A stretch of 64,000 nucleotides of DNA, taken from contig JAKALP010000013.1 of NCBI GenBank assembly GCA_021824175.1, positions 1 to 64,000 on the forward strand, written 5' to 3'. Shown here piece by piece: positions 36,484-44,899 of this stretch. Positions within the stretch are counted from its first letter, which is position 1; every line of letters begins with the position of its first letter. The notes beneath the pieces were generated by a model. That model had not been told where the DNA came from. It worked only from the letters and a program-made list of their open reading frames with translations, and did not search any database. This stretch comes from Deltaproteobacteria bacterium. Lineage in GTDB: Bacteria > Desulfobacterota > Desulfobacteria > Desulfobacterales > Desulfosarcinaceae. The position numbers were made by a program, and so were the translations under genes.

Positions 36484-37431
36484 ATGCGCCTCCAACGCAT
36501 TTTTTTGTCCCTAATGATTCTATCGGCCATTTATATGGCGGTTTTGCCAATGGCAAAGGCCGATCTTCTGATCATCGACGCCCAAAAACAGTACCAATAT
36601 GCCCAAGAGCTCTTTGACGAGGGCCAATACCGACGGGCCGCGGAAGAGTTTGACCGGTTTGTTTTCTTTTTTCCTGATGACCCGCGCCAGCGGACGGCCA
36701 TATACAAAGAAGGCGAATCGTTTCTGCGGGCTTCGGATGGCCTCACGGCCCTACAATATCTCAGCTCGCTCATTGAACACGGCGAAATGGACGACTTGGC
36801 GGTAGAGGCTCGTTTTCTCACTGCTGAATGCTACCTCTCCATCGGTGATACCGATCATGCCGTGGCTCAGCTTCAGGATATTATCTCCCGCAGCGCCGAT
36901 TCAGCCATCAAAGACCGTGCTTATGCCCGCATTGGATGGATTCTTGTCGATCAGCTCAATTGGACGGGAGCCCGTCAGGCTTTTGGGCATGTATCCAATG
37001 ATGGCCGGAAGCGACATCGTATCGATATCCTGGAAAGTAGCCTGGAACAAACGGATCAAATCCCATATAAAAGTCCTGGATTGGCTGGCACACTGTCCAT
37101 AGTGCCGGGCGGTGGGCAATTTTATTGCGGGCGGTATCAGGATGCAGCGACGGCTCTGATTGTGAACGGCGGCCTTTTTTGGGCCGCCTATGAATCCTTT
37201 GACCACGATTTGAATGCCCTGGGCAGCTTACTGTCCATTGTGGGCGTAGGTTTCTATGCCGCCAATATCTACGGAGCGGTTTCCAGCGCGCACAAATTCA
37301 ATCTTAATCATCAAAAAGGGTTTGCCGAAGAGCTCAAACAAAGTGTACGAATCCAAATCGGTCCCAGCAGTTCGTCACGCAATGGTGTACTGCTGGACAA
37401 AATAGCCATGACCATTCACTTTACATTTTAA
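36484..37431 (+). CDS. Envelope TPR protein with C-terminal membrane segments
   Basis: The ATG at 36484 is one base after the YidD-like stop; earlier starts in the open frame lack a signal peptide. Of 315 residues, a signal or anchor is at about 5-25. TPR-like repeats follow at about 35-170 (YAQELFDEGQYRRAAEEFDR; AEARFLTAECYLSIGD-type units). A C-terminal region at about 198-275 has Gly-rich and hydrophobic hairpins (LSIVPGGGQFYCGRYQDA; LLSIVGVGFYAANIY). This layout is often found next to YidD-like genes. The function is unknown; the pair may act together at the membrane. Confidence 0.72.
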   Translation: MRLQRIFLSLMILSAIYMAVLPMAKADLLIIDAQKQYQYAQELFDEGQYRRAAEEFDRFVFFFPDDPRQRTAIYKEGESFLRASDGLTALQYLSSLIEHGEMDDLAVEARFLTAECYLSIGDTDHAVAQLQDIISRSADSAIKDRAYARIGWILVDQLNWTGARQAFGHVSNDGRKRHRIDILESSLEQTDQIPYKSPGLAGTLSIVPGGGQFYCGRYQDAATALIVNGGLFWAAYESFDHDLNALGSLLSIVGVGFYAANIYGAVSSAHKFNLNHQKGFAEELKQSVRIQIGPSSSSRNGVLLDKIAMTIHFTF

Positions 37432-37442
37432 ATCTCGTCACC

Positions 37443-38402
37443 ATGTCTCTACGACCGCTTGTAAAATTTACCATGCTCATGGTGATCTTCATGGTAACGG
37501 CCGGATTCAGCACATATCTGACCGTGCACCTGCTCATTCGCGGTGAAGATACAGTGGTTGTGCCGGAACTGACCGGAAAGGATGTCGTGTATGCCTTACA
37601 ATTGCTCTCTGACTTAGGGTTAAATACCAAAGTCAAAGGGGCTGAATACCATGCCGAGGTTCCAAAAAATTATGTGATTTCCCAAACGCCTGAGGCCGGC
37701 CGCGAAATCAAAAAAGGACGTGATGTAAGGATAGTGATTTCCAAAGGGGCCCGGAGCGTAGTGCTGCCCAATGTAACTGGCCTTGGGATATCTCAGGCCC
37801 GTATATTCCTTGAAAAAAACGATCTTCGCCAAGGCCGGCTGAGCTATACGTTCAGCGATGTGCGCCCCAAGGAAGATGTACTGGCACAATATCCGATACC
37901 CGGTGTCCATGGTCTGCGCGGGGCTAATGTTGACCTATTGATCAGCAGCGGACCACGACCGATCTTTTTGCCCATGGTAGATTTGAAAGGTATGGGCTTT
38001 CATCAGGCCATGGATATTTTGGAAAAAAGGCACCTGTTGGCCGGCACCTCCAAAATGCTGTACGATCTCTCCATAGGTAATGATGTAGTGGTTGACCACA
38101 CCCCCGCCGGCGGATATCCTGTGCCCTTGGGAGGCGCAGTGGACCTAACCATTAACCGCCACAATCAGCGGGTCCTGGTTGGCAGACCAGATGGATTAAA
38201 CCTGTTTCGCCATCGCATGGGCGAAGGTTTTCTAAAACAACATGTACGGGTGATGGTCACCCGGCCCGTAACCGCATTGGATATTTTTGACGGTTATGTT
38301 CGACCTGGAAAAGAAATCTGGCTCTTGGTGCCCCAGGATGAGCCATCCACCCTCTTTCTGTATGTGGATGAAGAATTAGTAAAGACTCTCCATTTCGATT
38401 GA
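37443..38402 (+). CDS. PASTA-domain membrane protein without a kinase
   Basis: The 319-residue protein has one N-terminal membrane helix (about 9-30) and three PASTA domains at about 38-105, 106-172 and 174-240 (VVVPELTGKDVVYALQLLSD; VVLPNVTGLGISQARIFLEK). A further domain of unknown type closes the protein. PASTA modules bind peptidoglycan fragments or beta-lactams in Ser/Thr kinases and PBPs; here no catalytic domain is attached. Its position directly before rpe is common in deltaproteobacteria. An envelope-sensing or structural role is inferred. Confidence 0.82.
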   Translation: MSLRPLVKFTMLMVIFMVTAGFSTYLTVHLLIRGEDTVVVPELTGKDVVYALQLLSDLGLNTKVKGAEYHAEVPKNYVISQTPEAGREIKKGRDVRIVISKGARSVVLPNVTGLGISQARIFLEKNDLRQGRLSYTFSDVRPKEDVLAQYPIPGVHGLRGANVDLLISSGPRPIFLPMVDLKGMGFHQAMDILEKRHLLAGTSKMLYDLSIGNDVVVDHTPAGGYPVPLGGAVDLTINRHNQRVLVGRPDGLNLFRHRMGEGFLKQHVRVMVTRPVTALDIFDGYVRPGKEIWLLVPQDEPSTLFLYVDEELVKTLHFD

Positions 38403-38475
38403 TGTTTTCGAAAAAACATAAAACCGTATCCAAATCGGCTTTTAAACAATAGAAAAATGAATGGGAGAATAAACA

Positions 38476-39141
38476 ATGCCCTTAATCGCTCCATCAATAC
38501 TTTCCGCGGATTTTGTCAAACTGGGAGAAGAAATCAAGGCCGTAGAATCAGGCGGTGCTGATTGGATTCATGTTGATGTGATGGACGGCCACTTTGTGCC
38601 CAACATCACCATGGGCCCACTGGTTGCAGAGGCTGTGCGCCGCTCGACCCACCTGCCCGTGGATGTTCACCTGATGATCGAAAATCCCGATAAATATATC
38701 GATGCTTTTGCCCAGGCCGGGGCCGATTATATTTCCGTCCAGGTGGAAACTTGTCCGCACCTGCACCGCACCATCCATTTGATCAAAGAGAAGGGCTCCA
38801 AGGCTGGCGCGGTTCTCAATCCAGCCACACCTCTAACAGCTCTTGATTGGATGCTTGAAGATCTCGATTTTGTCCTGATCATGAGTGTCAATCCAGGATT
38901 TGGCGGACAAAAATTCATCCCAGGCAGTCTGGATAAGATCCGTTGCCTGCGCGCCATGATTGATGACAATGGCCTCAGCACCTTGATTCAGATCGACGGT
39001 GGGGTCAATAAGCACACCGTGGCTGATATCGTAGCGGCCGGCGCCCATGTGCTGGTGGCAGGGTCCGCCATATTCGGCAGCAGTGACTATGCGAAGGCGA
39101 TCTCTCAATTGAAACACTACGGCAGGGAGGAAGAAAAGTGA
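38476..39141 (+). CDS. rpe: Ribulose-phosphate 3-epimerase
   Basis: The 221-residue TIM barrel interconverts ribulose-5-phosphate and xylulose-5-phosphate in the pentose phosphate pathway. Family motifs are present: [61 protein letters not shown] and QIDGGVN. AAVEIT-type variants are absent. It overlaps aroQ by 4 bp. Confidence 0.97.
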   Translation: MPLIAPSILSADFVKLGEEIKAVESGGADWIHVDVMDGHFVPNITMGPLVAEAVRRSTHLPVDVHLMIENPDKYIDAFAQAGADYISVQVETCPHLHRTIHLIKEKGSKAGAVLNPATPLTALDWMLEDLDFVLIMSVNPGFGGQKFIPGSLDKIRCLRAMIDDNGLSTLIQIDGGVNKHTVADIVAAGAHVLVAGSAIFGSSDYAKAISQLKHYGREEEK

Positions 39142-39602
39142 GTCCAACGAACAAAACCAAGACCATCGTGGTTCTGCATGGGCCCAACCTCAATATGCTG
39201 GGCCTTCGTGAACCTGATGTGTACGGGTATACCCGCTTAGCGGAAATCGATACCCAGCTGGAAACCTTGGGAAAACAATGGGGGATTACGATTCAAACCT
39301 TTCAAAGCAACCATGAAGGCGCCATTGTGGACCGGATTCAAGCTGGTTTAGGAATTGTAGATGGGATTATCATTAATCCAGCAGCCTACACCCATACCAG
39401 TATCGCGATACGCGATGCGTTATTAACCCTTTCCGTGCCGGTTATCGAAGTTCACATCTCCAATATCCACCGCCGGGAGCCATTTCGCCACCACTCTATG
39501 ATTGCGGATGTGGCCACCGGTCAGATAATAGGCTTGGGAATCAACGGCTACTACTTGGCACTGCGCGCCATAGCGGATATTATTGGCGCTACGCCGTCCT
39601 GA
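39138..39602 (+). CDS. aroQ: 3-dehydroquinate dehydratase, type II
   Basis: A GTG start overlaps the rpe stop (GTGA). The 154-residue protein makes 3-dehydroshikimate in the shikimate pathway. Type II motifs are [19 protein letters not shown] (catalytic Tyr in YGYT), [27 protein letters not shown] and [17 protein letters not shown]. It is the last gene of the co-directional run, followed by a terminator. Confidence 0.96.
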   Translation: MSPTNKTKTIVVLHGPNLNMLGLREPDVYGYTRLAEIDTQLETLGKQWGITIQTFQSNHEGAIVDRIQAGLGIVDGIIINPAAYTHTSIAIRDALLTLSVPVIEVHISNIHRREPFRHHSMIADVATGQIIGLGINGYYLALRAIADIIGATPS

Positions 39603-39612
39603 TCGATCAAAG

Positions 39613-39655
39613 AAAAAAAGGCAGGCCCTATATCAATACAGGGCCTGCCTTTTTT
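39613..39655. terminator. Strong bidirectional terminator between aroQ and the chagasin-papain gene
   Basis: A near-perfect stem, AAAGGCAGGCCCT / AGGGCCTGCCTTT, is flanked by an A run on the left and a T run on the right, so it can end transcripts from both convergent genes. Confidence 0.93.
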
Positions 39656-39666
39656 ATAGCTACGAA

Positions 39667-40971
39667 TCAATTACATCCGCTGCTGGAGCTCGTGGTTGAA
39701 GAGCTGGTCGAACTGCTGGAGGATGAGCTAGATGAAGTATTGCAGCCTCCCGACGAGGATGTTGACGACGTTGATGATGAAGAAGAAGTTGACGAAGTCG
39801 ATGAAGTTGATGAGGAAGAGGTACTGCTGCCAGGATAAACGATATAGGCAGCACTATTTCCGATTTGGGCGACCCCGTATCGAATCCGCATGTAGCCACT
39901 TTCACCCCAGCTACTACCCCAGCTGTTGCGCATGATCCAGCAGCTATTGTTATCGTCCCAACCCACTAGTACTACGCCATGGTTAACCTGATAGCAACCC
40001 CATAGGGAACCGGTAAATACGCCGCTTTTGTAGTTCTGAAATGCCGAATCTACGCATACCGCCACCGACAATGGTCCATAGGTATAGATAGCTTGCTTAA
40101 TCTGATCAGTGGTGGGGGTGCAGTTTTGATTGCCACAAACATAGCCCCATGAGGTAATCTTATAGGCCTTGGCGTGGGGTGGGTTACAGGCGGTGTCTTG
40201 GGCTTTGTAGGGCATGGTGCTTTCTAACGGGGCACCCGCCGCGGTTTCACCGGACACCTTTTTGTTGATGTTATAATCATGGGCCCAAAAACCGCCGTCG
40301 CAGCCCCAATCCTCATTATTGCAGGATAGGAGATACTGCTCGGAGAGGTCCACGGTAACTTTGTCTTTGCCTTTAATGAGGCATTCCAATGGTCCCTGGG
40401 TGGCAAACGACCAGCACCCGCCGCACTGCCCCTGATCCCTGACTGGTGGACAGCCGCCATTGACAGAGCAATAGTTGTAGCTGGTCGGCAATCCTAAGGT
40501 GGCTGAGAGCTGAGGCTGCGTGTTAGCCTGGGATTGGGAATCGGCGGCGGCCGCTAATTGGGATGGCAGTCGCAAGGTTTCTTTGAATTTTCCCAAGGAG
40601 TTAAATTTGAACTTGAGTGACCGCAGCGAACGTTTTTCAAAAGGCCGTCGATGTTCGAAAATCAGATCAGAACGACCCTTGGCGGAACCCACCACATAGA
40701 TCTTTTCCGTTCCGGGTGAACCCAACAGGCCTGGTTGATCGGGTTCGAATTCCCGTCCCAGAATACGAACATTCTTCGCAAGCGCTTCGCTGACCTGCCA
40801 GCCATGTCCTGTGGACGGATTGTTCTTGAGCTCGATAACCGCCACCGAACTATCATCCAAATCAATTAACGTTTCCGCATCGCTATCCTTGTAGAAACGC
40901 TCCAATGGACCAGCGGTGGCAACAGTCGAAAATAATAACAAAAATAACAGTATCCAAGCAGATCGCTTCAT
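39667..40971 (-). CDS. Secreted papain-like (C1A) protease with an N-terminal chagasin-type inhibitor domain and poly-Ser/GCN tail
   Basis: The ATG at 40971 follows AAGGAGGGG. A signal peptide spans residues 1-20 (cleavage after VATA). Residues about 33-115 form a chagasin/I42 cysteine-protease-inhibitor domain with its loops NPSTGHGW (51-58), LLGSPGTEK and RRPFEK. A C1A protease follows at about 160-380: oxyanion Gln180, Cys186 in QGQCGGCWSF, His331 in NHGVVLVGWD and Asn349 in RNSWGSSWGE, with several paired Cys expected to be disulfides. No papain-type I29 propeptide is visible, so the inhibitor domain may replace it. The tail 381-434 is only Ser/Thr with GGCN at 408-411 and a terminal GCN. 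The protein is probably exported, perhaps by the type II system encoded before it, which is inference. Confidence 0.9.
   Translation of the reverse strand: MKRSAWILLFLLLFSTVATAGPLERFYKDSDAETLIDLDDSSVAVIELKNNPSTGHGWQVSEALAKNVRILGREFEPDQPGLLGSPGTEKIYVVGSAKGRSDLIFEHRRPFEKRSLRSLKFKFNSLGKFKETLRLPSQLAAAADSQSQANTQPQLSATLGLPTSYNYCSVNGGCPPVRDQGQCGGCWSFATQGPLECLIKGKDKVTVDLSEQYLLSCNNEDWGCDGGFWAHDYNINKKVSGETAAGAPLESTMPYKAQDTACNPPHAKAYKITSWGYVCGNQNCTPTTDQIKQAIYTYGPLSVAVCVDSAFQNYKSGVFTGSLWGCYQVNHGVVLVGWDDNNSCWIMRNSWGSSWGESGYMRIRYGVAQIGNSAAYIVYPGSSTSSSSTSSTSSTSSSSSTSSTSSSGGCNTSSSSSSSSSTSSSTTSSSSGCN
39676..39831 (-). repeat. Low-complexity Ser/Thr-codon tract (3' end of the protease gene)
   Basis: AGC/TCC/TCA/ACG codon repeats encode a tail of about 50 residues that is almost only Ser and Thr, broken once by GGCN and closed by GCN. 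The mixed codons argue for selection on the peptide. It is the longest low-complexity stretch in the window. Confidence 0.85.
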
Positions 40972-41190
40972 TTTCCCCCCTCCTTGAGAAATGACACTAT
41001 GATGATTGTAAGCAGGGTTACGGTCCCTTTACAAACCGTGCACTACCTGCCAACGGAATGCATGCTCTGAAATATTTTGCTTAATTATTGGGGGGCAGAA
41101 GTAAAACTATTTTATTAAATATCGGTGATTTTGGACCTTGTCAAACAGTTTCTATGTACTGCATGATTCAGCATTCAAGAGGGGTAACTC

Positions 41191-42138
41191 ATGCAGTATT
41201 TCCAACCGTCATTATCACCGAACATGATCAATCTACGTCTCCATCGTCCTTCCTGGCGGTTCATTGATACCGTTCCTAAAACATGGTACGTTCAAAATAA
41301 ACAAGATCCCAAAGTGTGTGACCCAATGAGTCGTTTCAAAGCAGACCTCCCAGCATCGGTTGATTTATCGTCAGATGGGTTCGCCTTTATATTCAATCGA
41401 GGAAGACTGCTAGTTAAAATTCTGAATAATGCTATCAGCATTCCCAACACCACCGATATCGCCAATTGCGGACTTACTTTGATCCGTAAACAACATATTG
41501 GCTCCTTGGATGGACGTCCGTGTACTGCAGCGGAATCAGATCCCGGGGATATTCCGGCTACCGGCTATCAATTTAGAGAGTTGCGCTCGCTTTTTACACA
41601 CCTCGAAGAGGACCTGATATGGGTGGCTGGCCGCGCCAATCAGCTGGTCGACTGGCAGCGCACCCACCAATATTGCGGTGCCTGCGGGCACCCCACTGAG
41701 GACAAACTCGATGAACGAGCAATAATTTGCCCAAAATGCGGTTTGATCAATTATCCCCGTCTCTCGCCGGCCGTTATCGTGGCGGTGCTCAAAGACGATA
41801 AGATACTTCTGGCCCGCAATAAACGATTTCAAATCCCTATTTACAGCGTCCTGGCTGGGTTCGTAGAGCCCAGCGAGACATTAGAGCAATGCGTGCAACG
41901 CGAAGTCAAAGAAGAAGTGGGCGTAGAAGTAAAAAATATCCGCTACTTTGGCAGCCAACCGTGGCCGTTTCCCAACTCCTTGATGATCGCCTTTACAGCT
42001 GAATATGCTGGTGGCGAGATTTCCCTCAACCCATCGGAAATTACGGATGCCGGTTGGTATTCCAAGGAAAATCTCCCCCAAGTGCCACCCAAGATCAGTA
42101 TAGCCGGAAAAATGATTGACTGGTTTTGCAGCGCCTGA
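41191..42138 (+). CDS. nudC: NADH pyrophosphatase / RNA decapping hydrolase NudC
   Basis: The 315-residue protein has the zinc ribbon CGACGHPTED ... CPKCGLINYP (about 160-190). The Nudix box GFVEPSETLEQCVQREVKEE is followed by VG, and the NudC signature SQPWPFPNSLMIAF comes after it. The family hydrolyses NAD(H) and removes NAD caps from RNA. The N-terminal domain is of the usual diverged type. It stands alone in the plus direction between the protease gene and the ribosomal-protein genes. A possible promoter (TTGGAC/TATGTA, 16-base spacer) lies at 41131-41158, but it is weak. Confidence 0.95.
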   Translation: MQYFQPSLSPNMINLRLHRPSWRFIDTVPKTWYVQNKQDPKVCDPMSRFKADLPASVDLSSDGFAFIFNRGRLLVKILNNAISIPNTTDIANCGLTLIRKQHIGSLDGRPCTAAESDPGDIPATGYQFRELRSLFTHLEEDLIWVAGRANQLVDWQRTHQYCGACGHPTEDKLDERAIICPKCGLINYPRLSPAVIVAVLKDDKILLARNKRFQIPIYSVLAGFVEPSETLEQCVQREVKEEVGVEVKNIRYFGSQPWPFPNSLMIAFTAEYAGGEISLNPSEITDAGWYSKENLPQVPPKISIAGKMIDWFCSA

Positions 42139-42337
42139 CCTATGAAAACCGTAAACACTCCATAAAACATTGAATTGGTTGCATCGCCGACAGAATCCGC
42201 AAACTATCTGGGTCGCTGCCTCGCCTCAGGTGCTTTTAAATGCTGGTAGGTTTAGTCTGTCAAAGTGGCTTGGTGACAGGGATTTCTTCAATGCTGGTTG
42301 TATTGTTATTTAATGGTTGTGATTAAGAGAATAAAAA

Positions 42338-42368
42338 AGAGGGAATCAGCCAATGGCTGACTCCCTCT
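42338..42368 (-). terminator. Rho-independent terminator of rplM-rpsI
   Basis: The stem AGAGGGAATCAGCC / GGCTGACTCCCTCT has a 3-base loop and one mismatch. On the minus strand it is followed by TTTTTTAT, 32 bases after the rpsI stop. Confidence 0.88.
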
Positions 42369-42400
42369 GTTCAATCTGAAAATAGTTATCAAGCTAAAGT

Positions 42401-42796
42401 TTAGCGCTTGGAGAACTGGAAACGTCCACGGGCGCCTTTCTGACCATACTTCTTACGCTCTTTTTCGCGCGGATCACGGCGCACGAAGCCGGCTTTTTTC
42501 AGGACCGGTCGTAACCCGGCATCAAATGAAATTAACGCTTTTGTGATGCCATGTCGGATTGCGCCAGCTTGCCCGATGATACCACCACCCAAAACCCGAA
42601 TTTTTATATCGAACTTGTCCCGGTTATTAGTGAGGGTTAATGGCTGGGTGATGATGGTTTTTGCGGTATAGACCCGGAAATAGTCCTCCAGGGTTCGGCC
42701 ATTGATGCTGATTTCGCCTTTCCCAGGAGTAATCCAGGTTCGAGCGATGGCGTTTTTGCGTTTACCAGTAGCGTAATAGATGTTTTCCTGTGTCAT
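42401..42796 (-). CDS. rpsI: 30S ribosomal protein S9
   Basis: The 131-residue protein has [20 protein letters not shown] at the start, [21 protein letters not shown] in the middle and the basic C-terminus ending RGRFQFSKR that reaches the ribosomal P site. It is downstream of rplM in the conserved order rplM-rpsI. Confidence 0.98.
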   Translation of the reverse strand: MTQENIYYATGKRKNAIARTWITPGKGEISINGRTLEDYFRVYTAKTIITQPLTLTNNRDKFDIKIRVLGGGIIGQAGAIRHGITKALISFDAGLRPVLKKAGFVRRDPREKERKKYGQKGARGRFQFSKR

Positions 42797-42826
42797 GCGA
42801 TGTTCCCGAGTTAATCCTTAGGTGAA

Positions 42827-43261
42827 TTAAAACTTCAAAACTTCAGGTTGTTGGGCACCATGAGGATGGTCCTTGCCCGTATAAACCTTCAACTTTTTGC
42901 ACATTTGACGACCCATGCTGTTTTTAGGAAGCATCCCGCGTACTGCCTTGCGAATGACCTCTTCGGGCTTGTTTTCCATCAGCTTACGGGCGGTGGTGGA
43001 TTTAATTCCGCCCATATAACCACTATGGCGGTAATAGGTTTTTTGTTCCCATTTTTTCCCGGTGAGTTTGATCTTGTCAGCATTTACAATGATCACCGAG
43101 TCTCCGCAGTCCACGTGGGGAGTGAATAAAGGATTGTGTTTTCCTCTTAAACGCGCAGCAACTTGGGAAGCTAAGCGTCCAAGAATGGCACCCTCAGCGT
43201 CCACAATCCACCATCGTCCCGCGATATCGGAAGATTTAGCGCTATAAGTATATTTTTTCAC
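42827..43261 (-). CDS. rplM: 50S ribosomal protein L13
   Basis: The GTG at 43261 is chosen as start because AGGAG lies nine bases before it and the length (144) then matches the family; the frame is open 8 codons further upstream. Motifs are [55 protein letters not shown] and [12 protein letters not shown]. Confidence 0.97.
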   Translation of the reverse strand: MKKYTYSAKSSDIAGRWWIVDAEGAILGRLASQVAARLRGKHNPLFTPHVDCGDSVIIVNADKIKLTGKKWEQKTYYRHSGYMGGIKSTTARKLMENKPEEVIRKAVRGMLPKNSMGRQMCKKLKVYTGKDHPHGAQQPEVLKF

Positions 43262-43305
43262 TGTCTTTTTCTCCTGATCGAACACTCTTGGTCCAGAATC
43301 CGGTT

Positions 43306-43334
43306 TTACTAATGGATTTGTTTTTACAAGTCAA
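43306..43334 (-). promoter_or_regulatory. Sigma-70 promoter of rplM-rpsI
   Basis: On the minus strand, TTGACT (43334-43329) and TAGTAA (43311-43306) are separated by 17 bases, about 45 bases before the GTG start of rplM. Confidence 0.6.
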
Positions 43335-43369
43335 GGGGAAATTCAATGGCGCCTTAATCCACCTGCAGA

Positions 43370-43705
43370 TTACTTTTTGAGTGAGGAACATGCCACCGAT
43401 GCATTGAGGGTGGCTCCCGCCTCAACGACCAGATCGGCGCACTTAATAGTTCCCGAGCATTTGCCCGTGGACAAAATCACCAGTGCTTTGCCCACCTCAA
43501 TCTCCCCATCGAACAATCCCCCAATGGTCATCTCGTTGGCCCGAGCCTGAGCATGAACCGCACCCTCTTCAGCGATAACTACACTTTCGCCGTTTAGGGT
43601 TCCTTTGACGGTACCCTTTATCACTAAGCGCCCCTTGCCGACCACCGTTCCTTCTACTGTAAACCCCTCATCAATGATTGAAAATTTCTTATTGTCGGTT
43701 TTCAC
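43370..43705 (-). CDS. Bactofilin
   Basis: The 111-residue protein has the right-handed beta-helix repeats of the bactofilin family (TVEGTVVGKGRLVIKGTVKG; IGGLFDGEIEVGKALVILST; KCADLVVEAGATLNASVAC). Bactofilins polymerise into cytoskeletal filaments at the inner membrane. It overlaps the upstream gene by 4 bp, so both are translated together. This suggests that the neighbouring membrane protein is its partner. Confidence 0.9.
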   Translation of the reverse strand: MKTDNKKFSIIDEGFTVEGTVVGKGRLVIKGTVKGTLNGESVVIAEEGAVHAQARANEMTIGGLFDGEIEVGKALVILSTGKCSGTIKCADLVVEAGATLNASVACSSLKK

Positions 43706-44883
43706 TGATTTTTTCCCTCCTGATTGGGTCGCATTTCTGTCTCAGTCTGCGGTTCTTTCACTCGATCATTGGATACATTCGGGACGGGCGGTGTTGGTGC
43801 GGGTATTTTTTGGATTTTGGGCGTTTCCCCTTCATTTGTGGCTGGCTTAGCGCCCGTTGCGCTGGCCCCTTGACTTTGATCCGAGTTCTTGGCCGCTGGT
43901 ACCATGGACTCCTTCTGACTGACCGGTTCGGATGGTGTGACCGCTTGACCTTCTTGGGTACCCCCACCTGGTATTGGTTTGACATTCGGCGCGGGGTGTA
44001 TGGATAAAGCAGACGGTAATGGATCTGTCTTTATCGCGATGCCGAAATCCCGACTCGATAGCAACTCACCATTGGCCTTGAGAATAAACACCGTCATCAT
44101 ATCATACGAAGTGGATGGCGGTGGTTTAAAAGCCTTGAAATCCATGGTTTGATAGTTCCGGACCGAAAATGCCTGCCCAGCATAAAATGCGGGTTTGCCA
44201 TCCTTCAATGGGATGTTCGGAATCACCAACCATTTAATAGGGGGATCATCCAAATGCTTAAAGGCGATTACCACGCGACCGGAGATTTGCTCCTTAGGTT
44301 CCGAGGTATTGTACATCTTGAAGGTCGCCTTTAAAATGTCGCGTTGACTGTCATACTTGACTTCAACCTGTTTGATGTCCACATCCCACTTGACGGAAGA
44401 TTGGGTTTCGGACGGCTCCTTTTGAAGCACGACTTGGGGACCGGTTTGAGTAGTAGTAGTAGTAGGAGGAGAAGAAGAAGAAGAAGGGGATGGCATCGGA
44501 GAAGTTATCGTTTTTTCCGATGCACCGGCAGTTGCTTCTTTAAGGTTGCCCTGGGTTGATTCCGGTTCCGCGGACAGGTCTCTGATGACCAATTTGGCGC
44601 GCAGCACATCCCGTTCGTCTTTCAATTGATTGACCTGGCCTTGCAATTCGTCAAGGGATGCACGCAAACGATTGATGTGAGTGGCTTGGTGCATATACAA
44701 CCCGCCAAATATAATGGCGGCACCGAGGCTTAGTACAATGCAAGCCAGCACGGCAATGGCCACCTCTTTGAACCGGCGAAACGGGATGACGCGGCCATGC
44801 TCACCAACAAGCATAATGCTCCAGTAACGTTGGCCTTTTGCTGACAAACCCGAATTAAGCTTGTTGCTTTGTTTTCTCTCCAT
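43702..44883 (-). CDS. Membrane-anchored coiled-coil protein with Pro/Ser/Thr linkers, paired with bactofilin
   Basis: The 393-residue protein is not one I recognise as a named family. It has a cytoplasmic basic N-terminus, one membrane helix at about 42-64 (IAVLACIVLSLGAAIIFGGL) and a short coiled coil at about 68-100. A low-complexity Ser/Pro/Thr stretch covers about 115-150. A periplasmic domain at about 160-295 follows (DILKATFKMYNTSEPKEQIS; GRVVIAFKHLDD), then a disordered Pro-rich tail. Its 4-bp overlap with the bactofilin gene suggests that it ties bactofilin filaments to the periplasm. That role is inference. Confidence 0.72.
   Translation of the reverse strand: MERKQSNKLNSGLSAKGQRYWSIMLVGEHGRVIPFRRFKEVAIAVLACIVLSLGAAIIFGGLYMHQATHINRLRASLDELQGQVNQLKDERDVLRAKLVIRDLSAEPESTQGNLKEATAGASEKTITSPMPSPSSSSSPPTTTTTQTGPQVVLQKEPSETQSSVKWDVDIKQVEVKYDSQRDILKATFKMYNTSEPKEQISGRVVIAFKHLDDPPIKWLVIPNIPLKDGKPAFYAGQAFSVRNYQTMDFKAFKPPPSTSYDMMTVFILKANGELLSSRDFGIAIKTDPLPSALSIHPAPNVKPIPGGGTQEGQAVTPSEPVSQKESMVPAAKNSDQSQGASATGAKPATNEGETPKIQKIPAPTPPVPNVSNDRVKEPQTETEMRPNQEGKNQ
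44449..44488 (-). repeat. Trinucleotide tract in the bactofilin-partner gene
   Basis: Adjacent AGT-type and AGA-type triplet runs on the plus strand encode, on the minus strand, a short Ser run, Pro-Pro and a Thr run in the linker. Changes in copy number would keep the frame. Confidence 0.7.
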
Positions 44884-44899
44884 GTCACATCACCCAGTA

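Noticed and set aside
39676-39831. CRISPR-like or tandem repeat array
   Set aside because: It is serine/threonine codon repetition inside a coding region, with no spacer structure.
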